In this document: positions 26,888 to 34,847 of the stretch, piece after piece
Position numbering within the stretch: the first letter of the stretch is position 1
How the letters are laid out: every line of letters starts with the position of its first letter
Source of the DNA: an uncultured Gemmatimonadota bacterium
GTDB taxonomy: Bacteria; Gemmatimonadota; Gemmatimonadetes; Longimicrobiales; Longimicrobiaceae
Length of the DNA: 64,000 bases
Direction: 5' to 3'
NCBI GenBank assembly: GCA_902805735.1
Contig: CADCTW010000217.1
Span: forward strand, 1 to 64,000
Translations under genes and position numbers: made by a program
The notes under the pieces: model-generated
Told to the model about the DNA's origin: nothing
What the model saw: only the letters and a program-made list of their open reading frames with translations
Databases searched by the model: none

Positions 26888-27115
26888 GTGGACCGCTGTG
26901 AAGACCCGGCCGTGTCCTACCTCCCGCAGGCGCGGTACGGCGACCCCCGCCACAACCGGATCGCCTTCCTGCCCGTCGACCACGCGCCGGCCTACGGCCG
27001 CCACGCCCTACGCGACCCCTCCGACGACCTGCCGATCTTCGCCGCAGTCAGGGACCAGATCAGCCGTCCGCCCGAGCGGGACCAGGACACACGGGAGGTC
27101 GGTCCATGGCACTGA
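26888..27115 (+). CDS. Small protein upstream of endolysin
   Basis: A 75-aa polar protein. GTG at 26888 is favoured because GGGAGG precedes it at close to normal spacing; ATG at 26876 would overlay that site. Contains YLPQARYGDPRHNRIAFLPV. Ends 10 bp inside the endolysin gene, suggesting translational coupling. Function unknown. Confidence 0.6.
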   Translation: MDRCEDPAVSYLPQARYGDPRHNRIAFLPVDHAPAYGRHALRDPSDDLPIFAAVRDQISRPPERDQDTREVGPWH

Positions 27116-27897
27116 CCATTCACAGCCGGCAGACGTGGGGCGCCCGCTACGCCTCGGCCTACCGCAACCGGAACGCCTCCCTCCCCGCGCGGGAGGTTTG
27201 GCTGCACCACACGGCCATGCGCGCCCCTGCCGCCAACGCTTCGCTGGAGCAGGACATCGCGGCCATGCGGGCGATTGAACAGGTCGGGCAGGACCGATTC
27301 GGCTCGGGGATCTCCTACAGCCTGATCGTGATGCCGTCCGGGCGCGTGTTCGAGGGCCACCGCATCGACGGGGTCGGCGCTCACACGGGGGGCCGCAACT
27401 CCATCGCCCGCGCCATCAGCCTGCACGGCAACTACGACGTTGCACCACCAACCCCGCAGCAGCTCGACGCGCTCGCTCAGCTGCTCGTTCACGGCCATCG
27501 ATCCGGGTGGTGGGCGTCGCCTTCGTTGGCGGGTGGGCATCGAGACGCCCCGAAGGCTTCCACAGCGTGTCCCGGGAAGTTGACCCACGGCCTGATCCCC
27601 GAGATCAACCGTCGTGCGGCTCGGCTCCTCACAACGCCGCCGTCCACGTCGTCGCAAGCCGTCTCGTCCCGGCCGACGCTGCAAGAAGGGGCCACCGGAC
27701 CCCTGGTGACGGCGCTGCAGACGTGGCTGAACCGCATGTACCCGTCCTACTCGCAGATCGACCTCCGCCCGAAGCGCTACGGCCCGCAGACCGTGGAAGT
27801 GGTGACCGAGTGGCAGCGCCGCTCCGGCCTCACCCCGGACGGGCGCGTTGGGCCGGCGTCTTGGCGCGAGGCCGACCGCCAGGGCTTCCGCCCCTAA
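27106..27897 (+). CDS. Endolysin: amidase_2 plus peptidoglycan-binding domain
   Basis: A 263-aa protein. The N-terminal N-acetylmuramoyl-L-alanine amidase domain (about 1-172) has zinc-ligand candidates H34 (VWLHHTA), H145 (GGHRDAPK) and C155 (TACPG), plus a conserved SYSLIVMPSGRVFEG strand. The C-terminal PG_binding_1 domain (about 188-263) has GATGPLVTALQTWLN and DGRVGPASW. It would cut the amide bond between muramic acid and the stem peptide at lysis. Confidence 0.93.
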   Translation: MALTIHSRQTWGARYASAYRNRNASLPAREVWLHHTAMRAPAANASLEQDIAAMRAIEQVGQDRFGSGISYSLIVMPSGRVFEGHRIDGVGAHTGGRNSIARAISLHGNYDVAPPTPQQLDALAQLLVHGHRSGWWASPSLAGGHRDAPKASTACPGKLTHGLIPEINRRAARLLTTPPSTSSQAVSSRPTLQEGATGPLVTALQTWLNRMYPSYSQIDLRPKRYGPQTVEVVTEWQRRSGLTPDGRVGPASWREADRQGFRP

Positions 27898-27930
27898 CCC
27901 CCCACCTCCCGCACAGAATCGGAGAACCAC

Positions 27931-28272
27931 ATGACTGACACCCGCCCCAACCCGCTGGGCGAGGTCGCCTCCAAGGTCGGCGTGGCGTGGGCCGCCGCCG
28001 GTGGCGTCGTGTCCGCCCTGGCCACGTTCGGCGTGCTGTCCAGCGTCCAGGCCAGCGCCATCCAGGCCGCAGGCGAGGCCGCCCCCGGGACGATCACCGC
28101 TGTCGGGACGGTGATCGCGGGCATCCTGCCGCTGGTCACCGGCATCGTGTCCGCTTTCCGCACCGCGTCGGCAGGTAAGGAGAAGGTCACCCCCGTCTCG
28201 GACCCGAGGGCGGACGACGGGACCCGACTGGTGCGGTCGGACAGCGTGGTCACCCGATCCGACCGGCTGTGA
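27931..28272 (+). CDS. Holin candidate
   Basis: A 113-aa protein right after the endolysin. Two hydrophobic segments: about 14-36 (VGVAWAAAGGVVSALATFGVL) and 50-72 (PGTITAVGTVIAGILPLVTG). A charged C-terminal tail follows. Two TMs, basic tail and position fit an actinophage holin. Shine-Dalgarno CGGAGAA. Confidence 0.75.
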   Translation: MTDTRPNPLGEVASKVGVAWAAAGGVVSALATFGVLSSVQASAIQAAGEAAPGTITAVGTVIAGILPLVTGIVSAFRTASAGKEKVTPVSDPRADDGTRLVRSDSVVTRSDRL

Positions 28273-28511
28273 CCGAGCGGAAGGCCGGCGAGGTCCTGGA
28301 CCCGCTCGGCGTCACCCTGGACGTTGACGACGACCAGCAGGTCGTCGAAGCCGTCGTGCTCGCCAAGGTCGTGAGCTTCGCCGATGACGACCGCAGCACC
28401 GCGGTGGTCATGGCGTCGAGCGCCGGTCTGGACTGGGTGGCGCAGCTCGGGTTGGTGGCGGTCGGTCAGCAGATAGTCAACGTGGACCGGCCCGAGCGGG
28501 ACGAGGACTAG
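28269..28511 (+). CDS. Small acidic protein in lysis region
   Basis: An 80-aa protein, GTGA overlap with the holin. Beta/alpha pattern: LGVTLDVDDDQQVVEAVVLAKV, TAVVMASSAGLDWVAQLGLVAVG. No signal or TM. Unknown function. Confidence 0.68.
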   Translation: MTERKAGEVLDPLGVTLDVDDDQQVVEAVVLAKVVSFADDDRSTAVVMASSAGLDWVAQLGLVAVGQQIVNVDRPERDED

Positions 28512-28515
28512 TCCG

Positions 28516-28641
28516 GTGCATCCGTGGGTGTGGCTGATCGTGTGGGTGGTCGGATCGTGGGCCCTCGCCATCCTCGTCGGCCGCTGGCTCGCGTCCCTCC
28601 CGCCCCCGCCCGAACCGCCTGAGGGGAGACACCGACAGTGA
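28516..28641 (+). CDS. 41-aa single-TM protein, second holin or spanin candidate
   Basis: GTG at 28516 to TGA at 28639-28641. One TM fills residues 4-28 (WVWLIVWVVGSWALAILVG), then a Pro-rich LPPPPEPPEG tail. It is exactly framed: 4 nt after the preceding stop and GTGA overlap with the next gene. Trp-rich TM peptides are common beside actinophage holins. Confidence 0.7.
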   Translation: MHPWVWLIVWVVGSWALAILVGRWLASLPPPPEPPEGRHRQ

Positions 28642-29339
28642 TCACCCTGGGTAGGCCCATCAAGCAGATCGCGGTTGTCCTCCCCGACGTCGGCTCCTAC
28701 ACCGCTGTTCTCGTGTCTGAGAGCGGCTGGCCGGCTGACGCGCGGGTTCAGCTGCGGTTCGGTGACTGGGAGATGGTCTGGACCGCGACCCGGTCGGGCA
28801 ACCAGATGCGGTGGGACATCGCCGCCGCCCAGGTGGCCGCGGTGCGCGGTCTGTCCCGGCAGACGGTGTGGCTCACCTACCAGGCGGGTGACGCCGAGCC
28901 GCTCCAGTGGGGGACGGGGCGGGTGTATCGGGCGTCCCGCGCTCAGGGTCTGACCGGGATGGTGCTGGGCGACGGCCGACCGGACATGGTCACCTCACCT
29001 CCCGGGACCACGGCCGCGGTGCATGTCATGCCCGTTGCCGGCCCGGCCGGCACCGCTGGACCTCGGGGGGACGCCGGACCCCGGGGTGAGCAGGGGCCGC
29101 CGGGGGAGACGGTCGCGTCGCGCGGCTCGTCCGCCGGGCCCGCCTCGTACACCCACACGCAGGCCAAACCCGCCGACACGTGGGTGGTGGAGCACGGCCT
29201 GGGTCGCACCCCCGTCGCGTGGTCGCTGTTCGACAACAGCGGCGGGGAGCGGAACCAGTACCGCGTGGAACACCTCGGCTCGATGCGGCTGCGGGTCTTG
29301 ATGGACGTTCCGACCGCCGGCACGTTCACCACCTACTAG
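28638..29339 (+). CDS. Minor tail protein with LtfC-like and collagen-like segments
   Basis: A 233-aa protein. Residues 1-105 form a beta domain resembling LtfC/p132-type N-terminal fibre domains (LGRPIKQIAVVLPDVG, WTATRSGNQMRWDIAAAQV). Residues 130-155 are GXY collagen-like repeats (GPAGTAGPRGDAGPRGEQGP). A beta C-terminus contains WVVEHGLGRTPVAWSLFDN. Probably a trimeric fibre. Confidence 0.78.
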   Translation: MITLGRPIKQIAVVLPDVGSYTAVLVSESGWPADARVQLRFGDWEMVWTATRSGNQMRWDIAAAQVAAVRGLSRQTVWLTYQAGDAEPLQWGTGRVYRASRAQGLTGMVLGDGRPDMVTSPPGTTAAVHVMPVAGPAGTAGPRGDAGPRGEQGPPGETVASRGSSAGPASYTHTQAKPADTWVVEHGLGRTPVAWSLFDNSGGERNQYRVEHLGSMRLRVLMDVPTAGTFTTY

Positions 29340-29351
29340 AAGGAGCAGTTC

Positions 29352-30098
29352 ATGCCCGGCCCCGTGCCTCTGTCTCAGACCGACTTCGGCAACCTCAAGG
29401 GTGTCAACGTCGCGGACGGCGTTCTCGCCACCGACGTCGCCGCTTTCGGCCAGGTCGGCGCTGCCCGCTCGGCTGCCATCACTACCGCGAACGCCTACAC
29501 CGACAGCCAGCTTGCCGGGCTGCAGTCGGGGCAGACCCCCAAGGGAGCCGTGCGGGCCGCGGTCGGCACGAACGTCACCATCGCCTCCCCGGGGGCGGCG
29601 CTGGACGGGGTCACCGCGGTCAACGGGGACGTGTTCCTCCTGGCCGGGCAGACCTCGGGGGCGCAGAACGGCCCGTACGTGTTCAACGGGGCCTCGTCGG
29701 CGATGACGCGGGCGGCGAACTGGGATGCCCAGGCCGAGGCGGTGCTGGGGTCGTACTGGATCGTCCGCGAGGGCACCAACGCGGACACGTTCGCGCTGCT
29801 CACCAACGACGCGTTCACCCTCGGTACGACGACGGCGACGTTCAAGTACGTGGGGATCACCCAGGCCTCGCAGACCCTCGGCTACTCGGGCACCTCCCCG
29901 GTCGTGGCGGCGGGCGGGACGTGGACGATCACGCACAACCTCGGCACCGACAAGATCATCGTTCAGTTCCGTCGGGTGTCCACCGGCCGCTACGTGACCT
30001 GCGAGGTCGGCGGCGCCACCTCCACCCAGGTCCAGGCCTATCCCGATGTGGCGCTGGCGGCGGGGGAGATCGAAGCCCTCGTCGGCCGAGTCGCATGA
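29352..30098 (+). CDS. Tail fibre protein
   Basis: A 248-aa protein with Shine-Dalgarno AGAAGGAG. A trimeric attachment-like N-terminus (SQTDFGNLKGVNVADGV) precedes a known fibre domain with GVTAVNGDVFLLAGQTSGAQ, NGPYVFNGASSAMTRAANWD and GTTTATFKYVG. The C-terminal beta domain shows WTITHNLGTDKIIVQFRR, similar to the C-terminus of the preceding protein. Likely host range determinant. Confidence 0.78.
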   Translation: MPGPVPLSQTDFGNLKGVNVADGVLATDVAAFGQVGAARSAAITTANAYTDSQLAGLQSGQTPKGAVRAAVGTNVTIASPGAALDGVTAVNGDVFLLAGQTSGAQNGPYVFNGASSAMTRAANWDAQAEAVLGSYWIVREGTNADTFALLTNDAFTLGTTTATFKYVGITQASQTLGYSGTSPVVAAGGTWTITHNLGTDKIIVQFRRVSTGRYVTCEVGGATSTQVQAYPDVALAAGEIEALVGRVA

Positions 30099-30129
30099 CC
30101 GGTGACGCCGTCACGGTGAGGGGGCAGTA

Positions 30130-30795
30130 GTGGGGATCGAGTCGCTGTCCCGGCTGCGCAGCCCCCTAGCGTCGTCCACCACTGCGGATGTGGTGCGAAG
30201 CGACGACCTGCGGCTCGTCCCGGACACCCGGGTCCACGGCGGGACCGAGTGGGACCAGCAGGTCTACGGCGACCTGATCTCCAACAGCTACCGCGACGAC
30301 GCGTTCGCCTCGCACGCGATGTCTGCGAGCATCCGCACCTACATCATCATGCTGGGGCGGCTCCCGGCCGGGGAGGCAGCGGCCGGGGTGCGGCTGGCCC
30401 GCATCACCGCCCCTGCCGGCACAGGTGCCGGTCTCACCGCCGGGCTGTACGCGTCGGCGTCGCTGACCTCGACGTCGTGGGCGCAGGTGGGCGCCAACTT
30501 CGCAGTCAGCATCGCCGGCACCGGCGTGATCTCCACCCCGTTCGCGGTCGCCGCCGACCCCACTGTGAACCGGTGGTTGATGCTGCAGCTGGTCCTCGTC
30601 GGGTCGTCGATCAGCACCTACCCGGTGTGGGCCGCCACCCCCGTCGCTGCCCTGCCCGCTCTGGCCAGCCAGGTGGGGACGACGCTGGTGTCGGGGCTGT
30701 CGAGCGCCACCACCGTCCCCGCAGCCACGCTCAACCCGTCCACCGCCGCTGGTTGGACGGTCAGTGCCCAGAAACCTTGGGCTGCCCTTTACTGA
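30130..30795 (+). CDS. Tail or surface protein, unknown
   Basis: A 221-aa protein, GTG. Beta-rich with long Ala/Thr strands: RTYIIMLGRLPAGEAAAGV, GAGLTAGLYASASLTSTSW, WLMLQLVLVGSSISTYP. Fits a fibre-associated beta-sandwich. No clear family. Confidence 0.68.
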   Translation: MGIESLSRLRSPLASSTTADVVRSDDLRLVPDTRVHGGTEWDQQVYGDLISNSYRDDAFASHAMSASIRTYIIMLGRLPAGEAAAGVRLARITAPAGTGAGLTAGLYASASLTSTSWAQVGANFAVSIAGTGVISTPFAVAADPTVNRWLMLQLVLVGSSISTYPVWAATPVAALPALASQVGTTLVSGLSSATTVPAATLNPSTAAGWTVSAQKPWAALY

Positions 30796-30811
30796 CGAGA
30801 GGACCCCGCAC

Positions 30812-31135
30812 GTGTTCTTCGACAAGCTCCCCCCGCGTTATGACTTCATCCAGTGGACCGGCACCAACACCGAGGAGGTGCGGGGGTTCCTGGCGAACTA
30901 CTACACGCAGATGCTGGCGTTCGAGCTGGTGCCGGAGCCGGGTGTCAACCAGCCAGCCCGGCTGATCGTGCGCCCCGTGGCGGCCCCGGTTGACGACCTG
31001 CACCACGTCGAGGTGATGATCCACGGCTGGGTTGGGGTGGACATCTGGGATGCCTCCCACTTCACGTCGGTGATCTCGCTGGAGGGCACGGAGGGGGAGC
31101 CGGCCCCGACGGGGTACACCCCGACCCCCACCTGA
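30812..31135 (+). CDS. Last late-operon protein, unknown
   Basis: A 107-aa protein. GTG at 30812 with GAGAGGA upstream. Contains DKLPPRYDFIQWTGTNTEEV, LRGFLANYYTQML-type helix and strands (LIVRPVAAPVDDLHHVEV). The fold is possibly a small alpha/beta capsid or tail accessory. It ends 44 bp before the main terminator. Confidence 0.7.
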   Translation: MFFDKLPPRYDFIQWTGTNTEEVRGFLANYYTQMLAFELVPEPGVNQPARLIVRPVAAPVDDLHHVEVMIHGWVGVDIWDASHFTSVISLEGTEGEPAPTGYTPTPT

Positions 31136-31179
31136 TTGCCTGTCCCGCCCGGCAACGACGCCGGGACGATGAGGCAGCG

Positions 31180-31224
31180 AAGCGCCCCACCTCTTGACCC
31201 TCGCGGTCGAGAGGTGGGGCGCTT
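31180..31224. terminator. Strong terminator ending the late operon
   Basis: Perfect 15-bp stem AAGCGCCCCACCTCT / AGAGGTGGGGCGCTT, extended by a T-G wobble and GACC/GGTC, loop CTCGC, then TTTT on the plus strand. It lies between convergent operons, so it may also stop minus-strand transcription. A smaller CCCGGC/GCCGGG hairpin precedes it. Confidence 0.9.
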
Positions 31225-31238
31225 TTGGCATGCCCGGA

Positions 31239-31592
31239 CTACTTCGGGTCATCAGGCAGGTAGGCGAGGAGGAGCCGGTCGAGCGCGCCGACGAACGACG
31301 GCTCGACAAGCGCCGCGCGCAAGCGCTCTCGCTGTCCCATGCGGGCCCACTCCCGTGCGACGTCGCGGGCGAGGTCGTCACGTCGCTCCCGGTCGGCCTC
31401 ATCGCGCTCGATCAGTGCCCGCCCTTGCTGGTACACCTCCTCGTCGGCGTCCCGCTGCTGATGGCCGTGCAGGATCGCTTGGCGCCTGCTCAGTTCGGAG
31501 GCGTGGTCGCGGAACTGCCGCTGCGGGTCACTCCACCTCTGCAGGACGCCACGCAGTTCATGGAAGGCGAGGCGTCGCAGGCCGGCGATCAC
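31239..31592 (-). CDS. Helical protein, last gene of minus operon
   Basis: A 117-aa Arg/Glu-rich helical protein. GTG at 31592 overlaps the stop of a 15-codon ORF. Contains ELSRRQAILHGHQQRDADEE and ERDEADRERRDDLARDVARE, a long charged helix, with a hydrophobic end (FVGALDRLLLAYLPDDP). Unknown. Confidence 0.65.
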   Translation of the reverse strand: MIAGLRRLAFHELRGVLQRWSDPQRQFRDHASELSRRQAILHGHQQRDADEEVYQQGRALIERDEADRERRDDLARDVAREWARMGQRERLRAALVEPSFVGALDRLLLAYLPDDPK

Positions 31593-31636
31593 TGCTCGCC
31601 CCCGTCCAGCTCGGCGGGTGTGGTGGTGTCGGTCAT
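31589..31636 (-). CDS. 15-codon coupling ORF
   Basis: ATG overlapping the upstream gene's TGA (ATGA) and stop overlapping the downstream GTG (GTGA). The product would be MTDTTTPAELDGGEQ. Its perfect fit between two overlap signals suggests it is translated to pass ribosomes on, not to make a functional peptide. Confidence 0.45.
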   Translation of the reverse strand: MTDTTTPAELDGGEQ

Positions 31637-31887
31637 CGGGACTCTCCGACAGCGACGGGATAGGCGCGGGACAGGAAAGTGTCCGAGCGCTTGGCCGCCC
31701 GCGCGATGCAGGTGTCCACGGCGCCCCGGATGTTGGCTTCCAGAACCTCGGAAGCATGCGAGGACGGGGGCGGCTCGCCGTGGTAGCGGGCGCCCGTTGC
31801 CTTCCCGGTTTCCTCGAAGGTGAGCACGTGACCGTCAACCTCGACGATCAGGGTGACCTTGGTCTGCAATCTGTCGTAGAACGGCAT
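31633..31887 (-). CDS. Small protein, unknown
   Basis: An 84-aa protein: MPFYDRLQTKVTLIVEVDGH, then HASEVLEANIRGAVDTCIARAA. An alpha/beta layout with an N-terminal beta hairpin. Shine-Dalgarno AGGAG upstream on the minus strand. No family recognised. Confidence 0.7.
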   Translation of the reverse strand: MPFYDRLQTKVTLIVEVDGHVLTFEETGKATGARYHGEPPPSSHASEVLEANIRGAVDTCIARAAKRSDTFLSRAYPVAVGESR

Positions 31888-31932
31888 TGCCGTGTTGCTC
31901 CTAGGTGTAGGGGACGGACAGGGGCGCGAAGG

Positions 31933-32247
31933 TCAGAACGCTCGGGCCGGACCCGCATATGCTGCCGGCGCAGCGGGGTCGACGACCGGAGCCGGCTGCT
32001 CGGCAGGCTTGACGATCAGGCGGAGCGTGGGCGCAGGCTCCTCATCGAGATCCCACTCCCGACGCACCACTTGGTAGACGCTCTGCTCGTCGCGTCGGGC
32101 CGCGTTGCGGTACCCCGGCGACGCGAGCAGGAGGTCTCCAACCGCTGGCAGATACAGCGCCGAGTACGAGCAGATGAACTTGCCGCTCTCGTCCTCGACG
32201 TCGACCTCACACTTCGGCACGGTGGCTTCGATCTCTACGGCGGTCAC
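31933..32247 (-). CDS. Small protein, unknown
   Basis: A 104-aa protein: MTAVEIEATVPKCEVDVEDE, FICSYSALYLPAVGDLLLAS. The beta-rich N-terminal 80 residues are followed by a Pro/Ala tail. Shine-Dalgarno AGGAGAGCC upstream of ATG. Similar small proteins form accessory operons in actinophages. Confidence 0.7.
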   Translation of the reverse strand: MTAVEIEATVPKCEVDVEDESGKFICSYSALYLPAVGDLLLASPGYRNAARRDEQSVYQVVRREWDLDEEPAPTLRLIVKPAEQPAPVVDPAAPAAYAGPARAF

Positions 32248-32287
32248 GGTCTGGGCTCTCCTCGGTGACGGGGACGAAGGGGGACGA

Positions 32288-32479
32288 TCAGGCCGGGTCG
32301 AGGAAGCGAATCAGGCGCTCCAGGTCGCGCACCGTCCACGCTTGCCCTGGTGGCGTGCTCTCCACCATCGCCCGCAGCGCTACGGCCATGACCTTGCTGT
32401 CCCCGTTCTTCGCCTGCACGGACAGCATCCAGCCGAGCAAACGTTGCTCGACGTCGTGGACGGGGCCGGGGTTGCTCAT
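32288..32479 (-). CDS. Small helical protein
   Basis: A 63-aa protein containing DVEQRLLGWMLSVQAKNGDS and WTVRDLERLIRFLDPA. Amphipathic helices; may be a small DNA- or protein-binding factor. ATGA overlap with the upstream gene. Confidence 0.68.
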   Translation of the reverse strand: MSNPGPVHDVEQRLLGWMLSVQAKNGDSKVMAVALRAMVESTPPGQAWTVRDLERLIRFLDPA

Positions 32480-32697
32480 CGGGGGTCTCCGGGAAGCCAG
32501 CCCGGCGCCCCGATGGCCTCATGCCACGTCGTCGGCGGAATGTAGTCCAACGCGGCTCGGGCGCGGTCGATGATCGCGGACAGCCGGACCGTGCGCCGAT
32601 CCTCTCGGCCCTGCTCGCTCTCCGGGTCGTCGAGCGTGAGCAGCCAGCGGCAGAAGTCGGCGGGTGTCTCGTCGGGCTGGGCGGTCTCGGTGCTCAT
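32476..32697 (-). CDS. Small helical protein
   Basis: A 73-aa protein. ATG at 32697 has GGAGACGACAG upstream. Contains DETPADFCRWLLTLDDPESE and TVRLSAIIDRARAALDYIPP. Unknown function; overlaps the next gene by 4 bp. Confidence 0.68.
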   Translation of the reverse strand: MSTETAQPDETPADFCRWLLTLDDPESEQGREDRRTVRLSAIIDRARAALDYIPPTTWHEAIGAPGWLPGDPR

Positions 32698-32734
32698 CTG
32701 TCGTCTCCTACTCGGTGAGGCAGGGAAAGGGAGA

Positions 32735-33427
32735 TCAGGCGGACTCGGCAACCTGTCGGAGCGCGTGGGTCAGCCGCATCAGGCTCACGCCCCGCTCCCG
32801 CCCAGGCGCGGACGAGAACACCGCCAGGAATGCCCCCTCGGACAGCTCCGTCGGCTCGGTGATGAGCCCGGACGGCTCGTTCACCTTCGCCAAGCCGTCC
32901 TGGACGCGCCACTCCACAGCCGCCCGGCCTGCCGCCCCCTCGTCGGGGACGAGCTGGACGCGCATGGTCAGGTACGGGAACGCGGCAGCGATCTTGACGA
33001 GGTCGTCGTGGACCTCCTCGACGCTGGGCCACTTCCCGATGTTGTGGCTGGTGCAGCCGATGCGGCCGTCCCAGTCGCACCAGCCGTGGGGGCCACCGAT
33101 CCACGCCGACATGATCCGGCTGTTTCCGAGGTAGTTGAGGCTGATCACTCGGTGCCGCTCCTCGAACGCCGCCACGGAGTCGTGGTCGGGCCAGCCGTGC
33201 CTGTCGTTGAGGGCGATACCGGCCGCCGAGTACACGGCCCGTTCCCACGCCTTGTCGTTGGTGGCCATGAAGCTCCACTCGGCGGTGCGGATGAGGATCT
33301 CGTTGGCCTGCTCCTCCGTCACGGGGTCACCGGCGACGAGGAGGCGGGGCCACTTGGTGAGTTCCACCGAGGGCAGGGCGATGACGTCGCGGGTGGAGTC
33401 CGGCGGGGTCAGGGGGTCGGTGCTCAT
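32735..33427 (-). CDS. 230-aa protein, unknown
   Basis: Shine-Dalgarno GAAAGGACC upstream of ATG. Alpha/beta throughout: WSFMATNDKAWERAVYSAAG, AWIGGPHGWCDWDGRIGCTS, VEEVHDDLVKIAAAFPYLTM, LITEPTELSEGAFLAVF. The CDWDGRIGC segment has two Cys. Fold not recognised; possibly a host-interaction protein. Confidence 0.72.
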   Translation of the reverse strand: MSTDPLTPPDSTRDVIALPSVELTKWPRLLVAGDPVTEEQANEILIRTAEWSFMATNDKAWERAVYSAAGIALNDRHGWPDHDSVAAFEERHRVISLNYLGNSRIMSAWIGGPHGWCDWDGRIGCTSHNIGKWPSVEEVHDDLVKIAAAFPYLTMRVQLVPDEGAAGRAAVEWRVQDGLAKVNEPSGLITEPTELSEGAFLAVFSSAPGRERGVSLMRLTHALRQVAESA

Positions 33428-33470
33428 CGTTCGAGGTCCTTTCGGGTCGGGTGGGCGTGGTCGGGGCCGG

Positions 33471-33641
33471 TCACGCCGGCCACAGGTTCACACGGGTCCC
33501 CGCCGGGGCAGGCTGGTCCAAACCGGCCGGCTCCCCGTCCAGGCGGACCCTGCCCGCTGCCGCGTGCTCGACGATCCGGTCCTCCGAGATGCCCGCAGAA
33601 CGGAGACGGTTCCGGACGGAGGGGGCGGGGGCGGCGGTCAC
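33471..33641 (-). CDS. 56-aa S4-like protein
   Basis: GTG at 33641 with strong Shine-Dalgarno AAAGGAGG. The pattern RNRLRSAGISEDRIVEHAAA followed by GRVRLDGEPAG..PAPAGTRV resembles the S4 RNA-binding fold (helix, GxVxVNG, PxxxVxxGDxV). This is by eye only. The gene is hidden inside a long overlapping reading frame. The TnpB element starts just outside its ribosome binding site. Confidence 0.6.
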   Translation of the reverse strand: MTAAPAPSVRNRLRSAGISEDRIVEHAAAGRVRLDGEPAGLDQPAPAGTRVNLWPA

Positions 33642-33680
33642 CGGGCCTCCTTTCACATACTCAGATGCTATCGTGTGAGA

Positions 33681-34847
33681 GTGGCGGAACGGGTGGTGAA
33701 GCGGGCGTTCAAGTACCGCTTCTACCCAACCGTTGAGCAGGAGACAGAGCTGCGGCGCACGTTTGGTTGCGTTCGGCTTGTCTACAACCAGGCCCTCGAA
33801 GCCCGAACCGCCGCTTGGTACGGCGAGCAGCGGCGGGTGTCCTACGTGCAGTCTTCGGCGATGCTGACCGAGTGGAAGCGCGATCCCGACCTGGCGTTCC
33901 TCGCCGAGGTGTCGTCGGTCCCGCTTCAGCAGAGTCTTCGGCATCTGCAAGGGGCGTTCGTCAACTTCTGGGAGAAGCGCGCGAAGTACCCGCGGTTCAA
34001 GTCCCGGAAGCGGGGCCGGCAGTCCGCCGAATACACCCGGTCGGCGTTCCGCTACCGCGACGGCTCGCTCACTCTCGCGAAGATGCGCGACCCGCTCGGC
34101 ATCCGCTGGTCGCGTCCCCTGCCCGACGGGGCGGAGCCGACCACGGTGACGGTGTCGCTGGACCCGGCCGGGCGCTGGTACGTGTCGCTGCTGTGCGAGG
34201 TCGCCGTCCACGACGGCCCGCCCACTGACAGCGCCGTCGGTGTCGACGCCGGAATCACCAGCCTCCTCGCCCTGTCCACGGGCGAGAAGATCACCAACCC
34301 GCAGCACGAGCGGGCTGACCGGAAGCGGCTCGCGCTCGCTCAGCGCCGACTTGCCCGCAAGCAGAAGGGATCGAACAACCGGGAGAAGGCGCGCCGCAAG
34401 GTCGCCCGCGTCCACGCCCGGATCACCGACCGCAGACGCGACCACCTGCATAAGGTCACCACTCGGCTCGTTGCGGAGAACCAACGCATCGTGATCGAGG
34501 ACCTGAACGTCCGGGGCATGCTCGCCAACCACAGCCTGGCCCGCGCCATCTCCGACGCGGCCTGGCACGAACTGCGGAGCATGCTCGACTACAAGTGCCG
34601 GTGGTACGGCCGCGACCTCGTCGTGATCGACCGCTGGTTTCCCTCGTCCAAGACGTGCTCCGCCTGTGGCGCCGTCCAAGACTCCATGCCGCTCAACGTG
34701 CGAGAGTGGACGTGCCGCTGCGGCACCATCCATGACCGCGACGTCAACGCGGCCAAAATGATCCGAACCGCCGGGCTGGCGGGGATCGCCTGTGGAGACG
34801 GTGTAAGACCAGCTCGCGCGGAAGCGCGAGAGGGCAACTGTCGCTGA
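33681..34847 (+). CDS. tnpB: TnpB RNA-guided nuclease (IS605 OrfB)
   Basis: 388 aa from GTG 33681; GTG 33675 is also possible. RuvC residues are present: D189 (VGVDAGI), E273 (VIEDLNVRGM), D354 (HDRDVNAAKM). A zinc-knuckle Cys set is at C326, C329, C345 and C347. The N-terminal VKRAFKYRFYPTVEQE and the LVYNQALEA motif are standard for the family. TnpB cuts DNA guided by RNA from the element's right end. All catalytic residues are intact. Confidence 0.93.
   Translation: MAERVVKRAFKYRFYPTVEQETELRRTFGCVRLVYNQALEARTAAWYGEQRRVSYVQSSAMLTEWKRDPDLAFLAEVSSVPLQQSLRHLQGAFVNFWEKRAKYPRFKSRKRGRQSAEYTRSAFRYRDGSLTLAKMRDPLGIRWSRPLPDGAEPTTVTVSLDPAGRWYVSLLCEVAVHDGPPTDSAVGVDAGITSLLALSTGEKITNPQHERADRKRLALAQRRLARKQKGSNNREKARRKVARVHARITDRRRDHLHKVTTRLVAENQRIVIEDLNVRGMLANHSLARAISDAAWHELRSMLDYKCRWYGRDLVVIDRWFPSSKTCSACGAVQDSMPLNVREWTCRCGTIHDRDVNAAKMIRTAGLAGIACGDGVRPARAEAREGNCR

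Noticed and set aside
28638-29339. A host collagen-like surface protein
   Set aside because: The collagen-like segment is short and the flanking domains and position are those of phage fibres.
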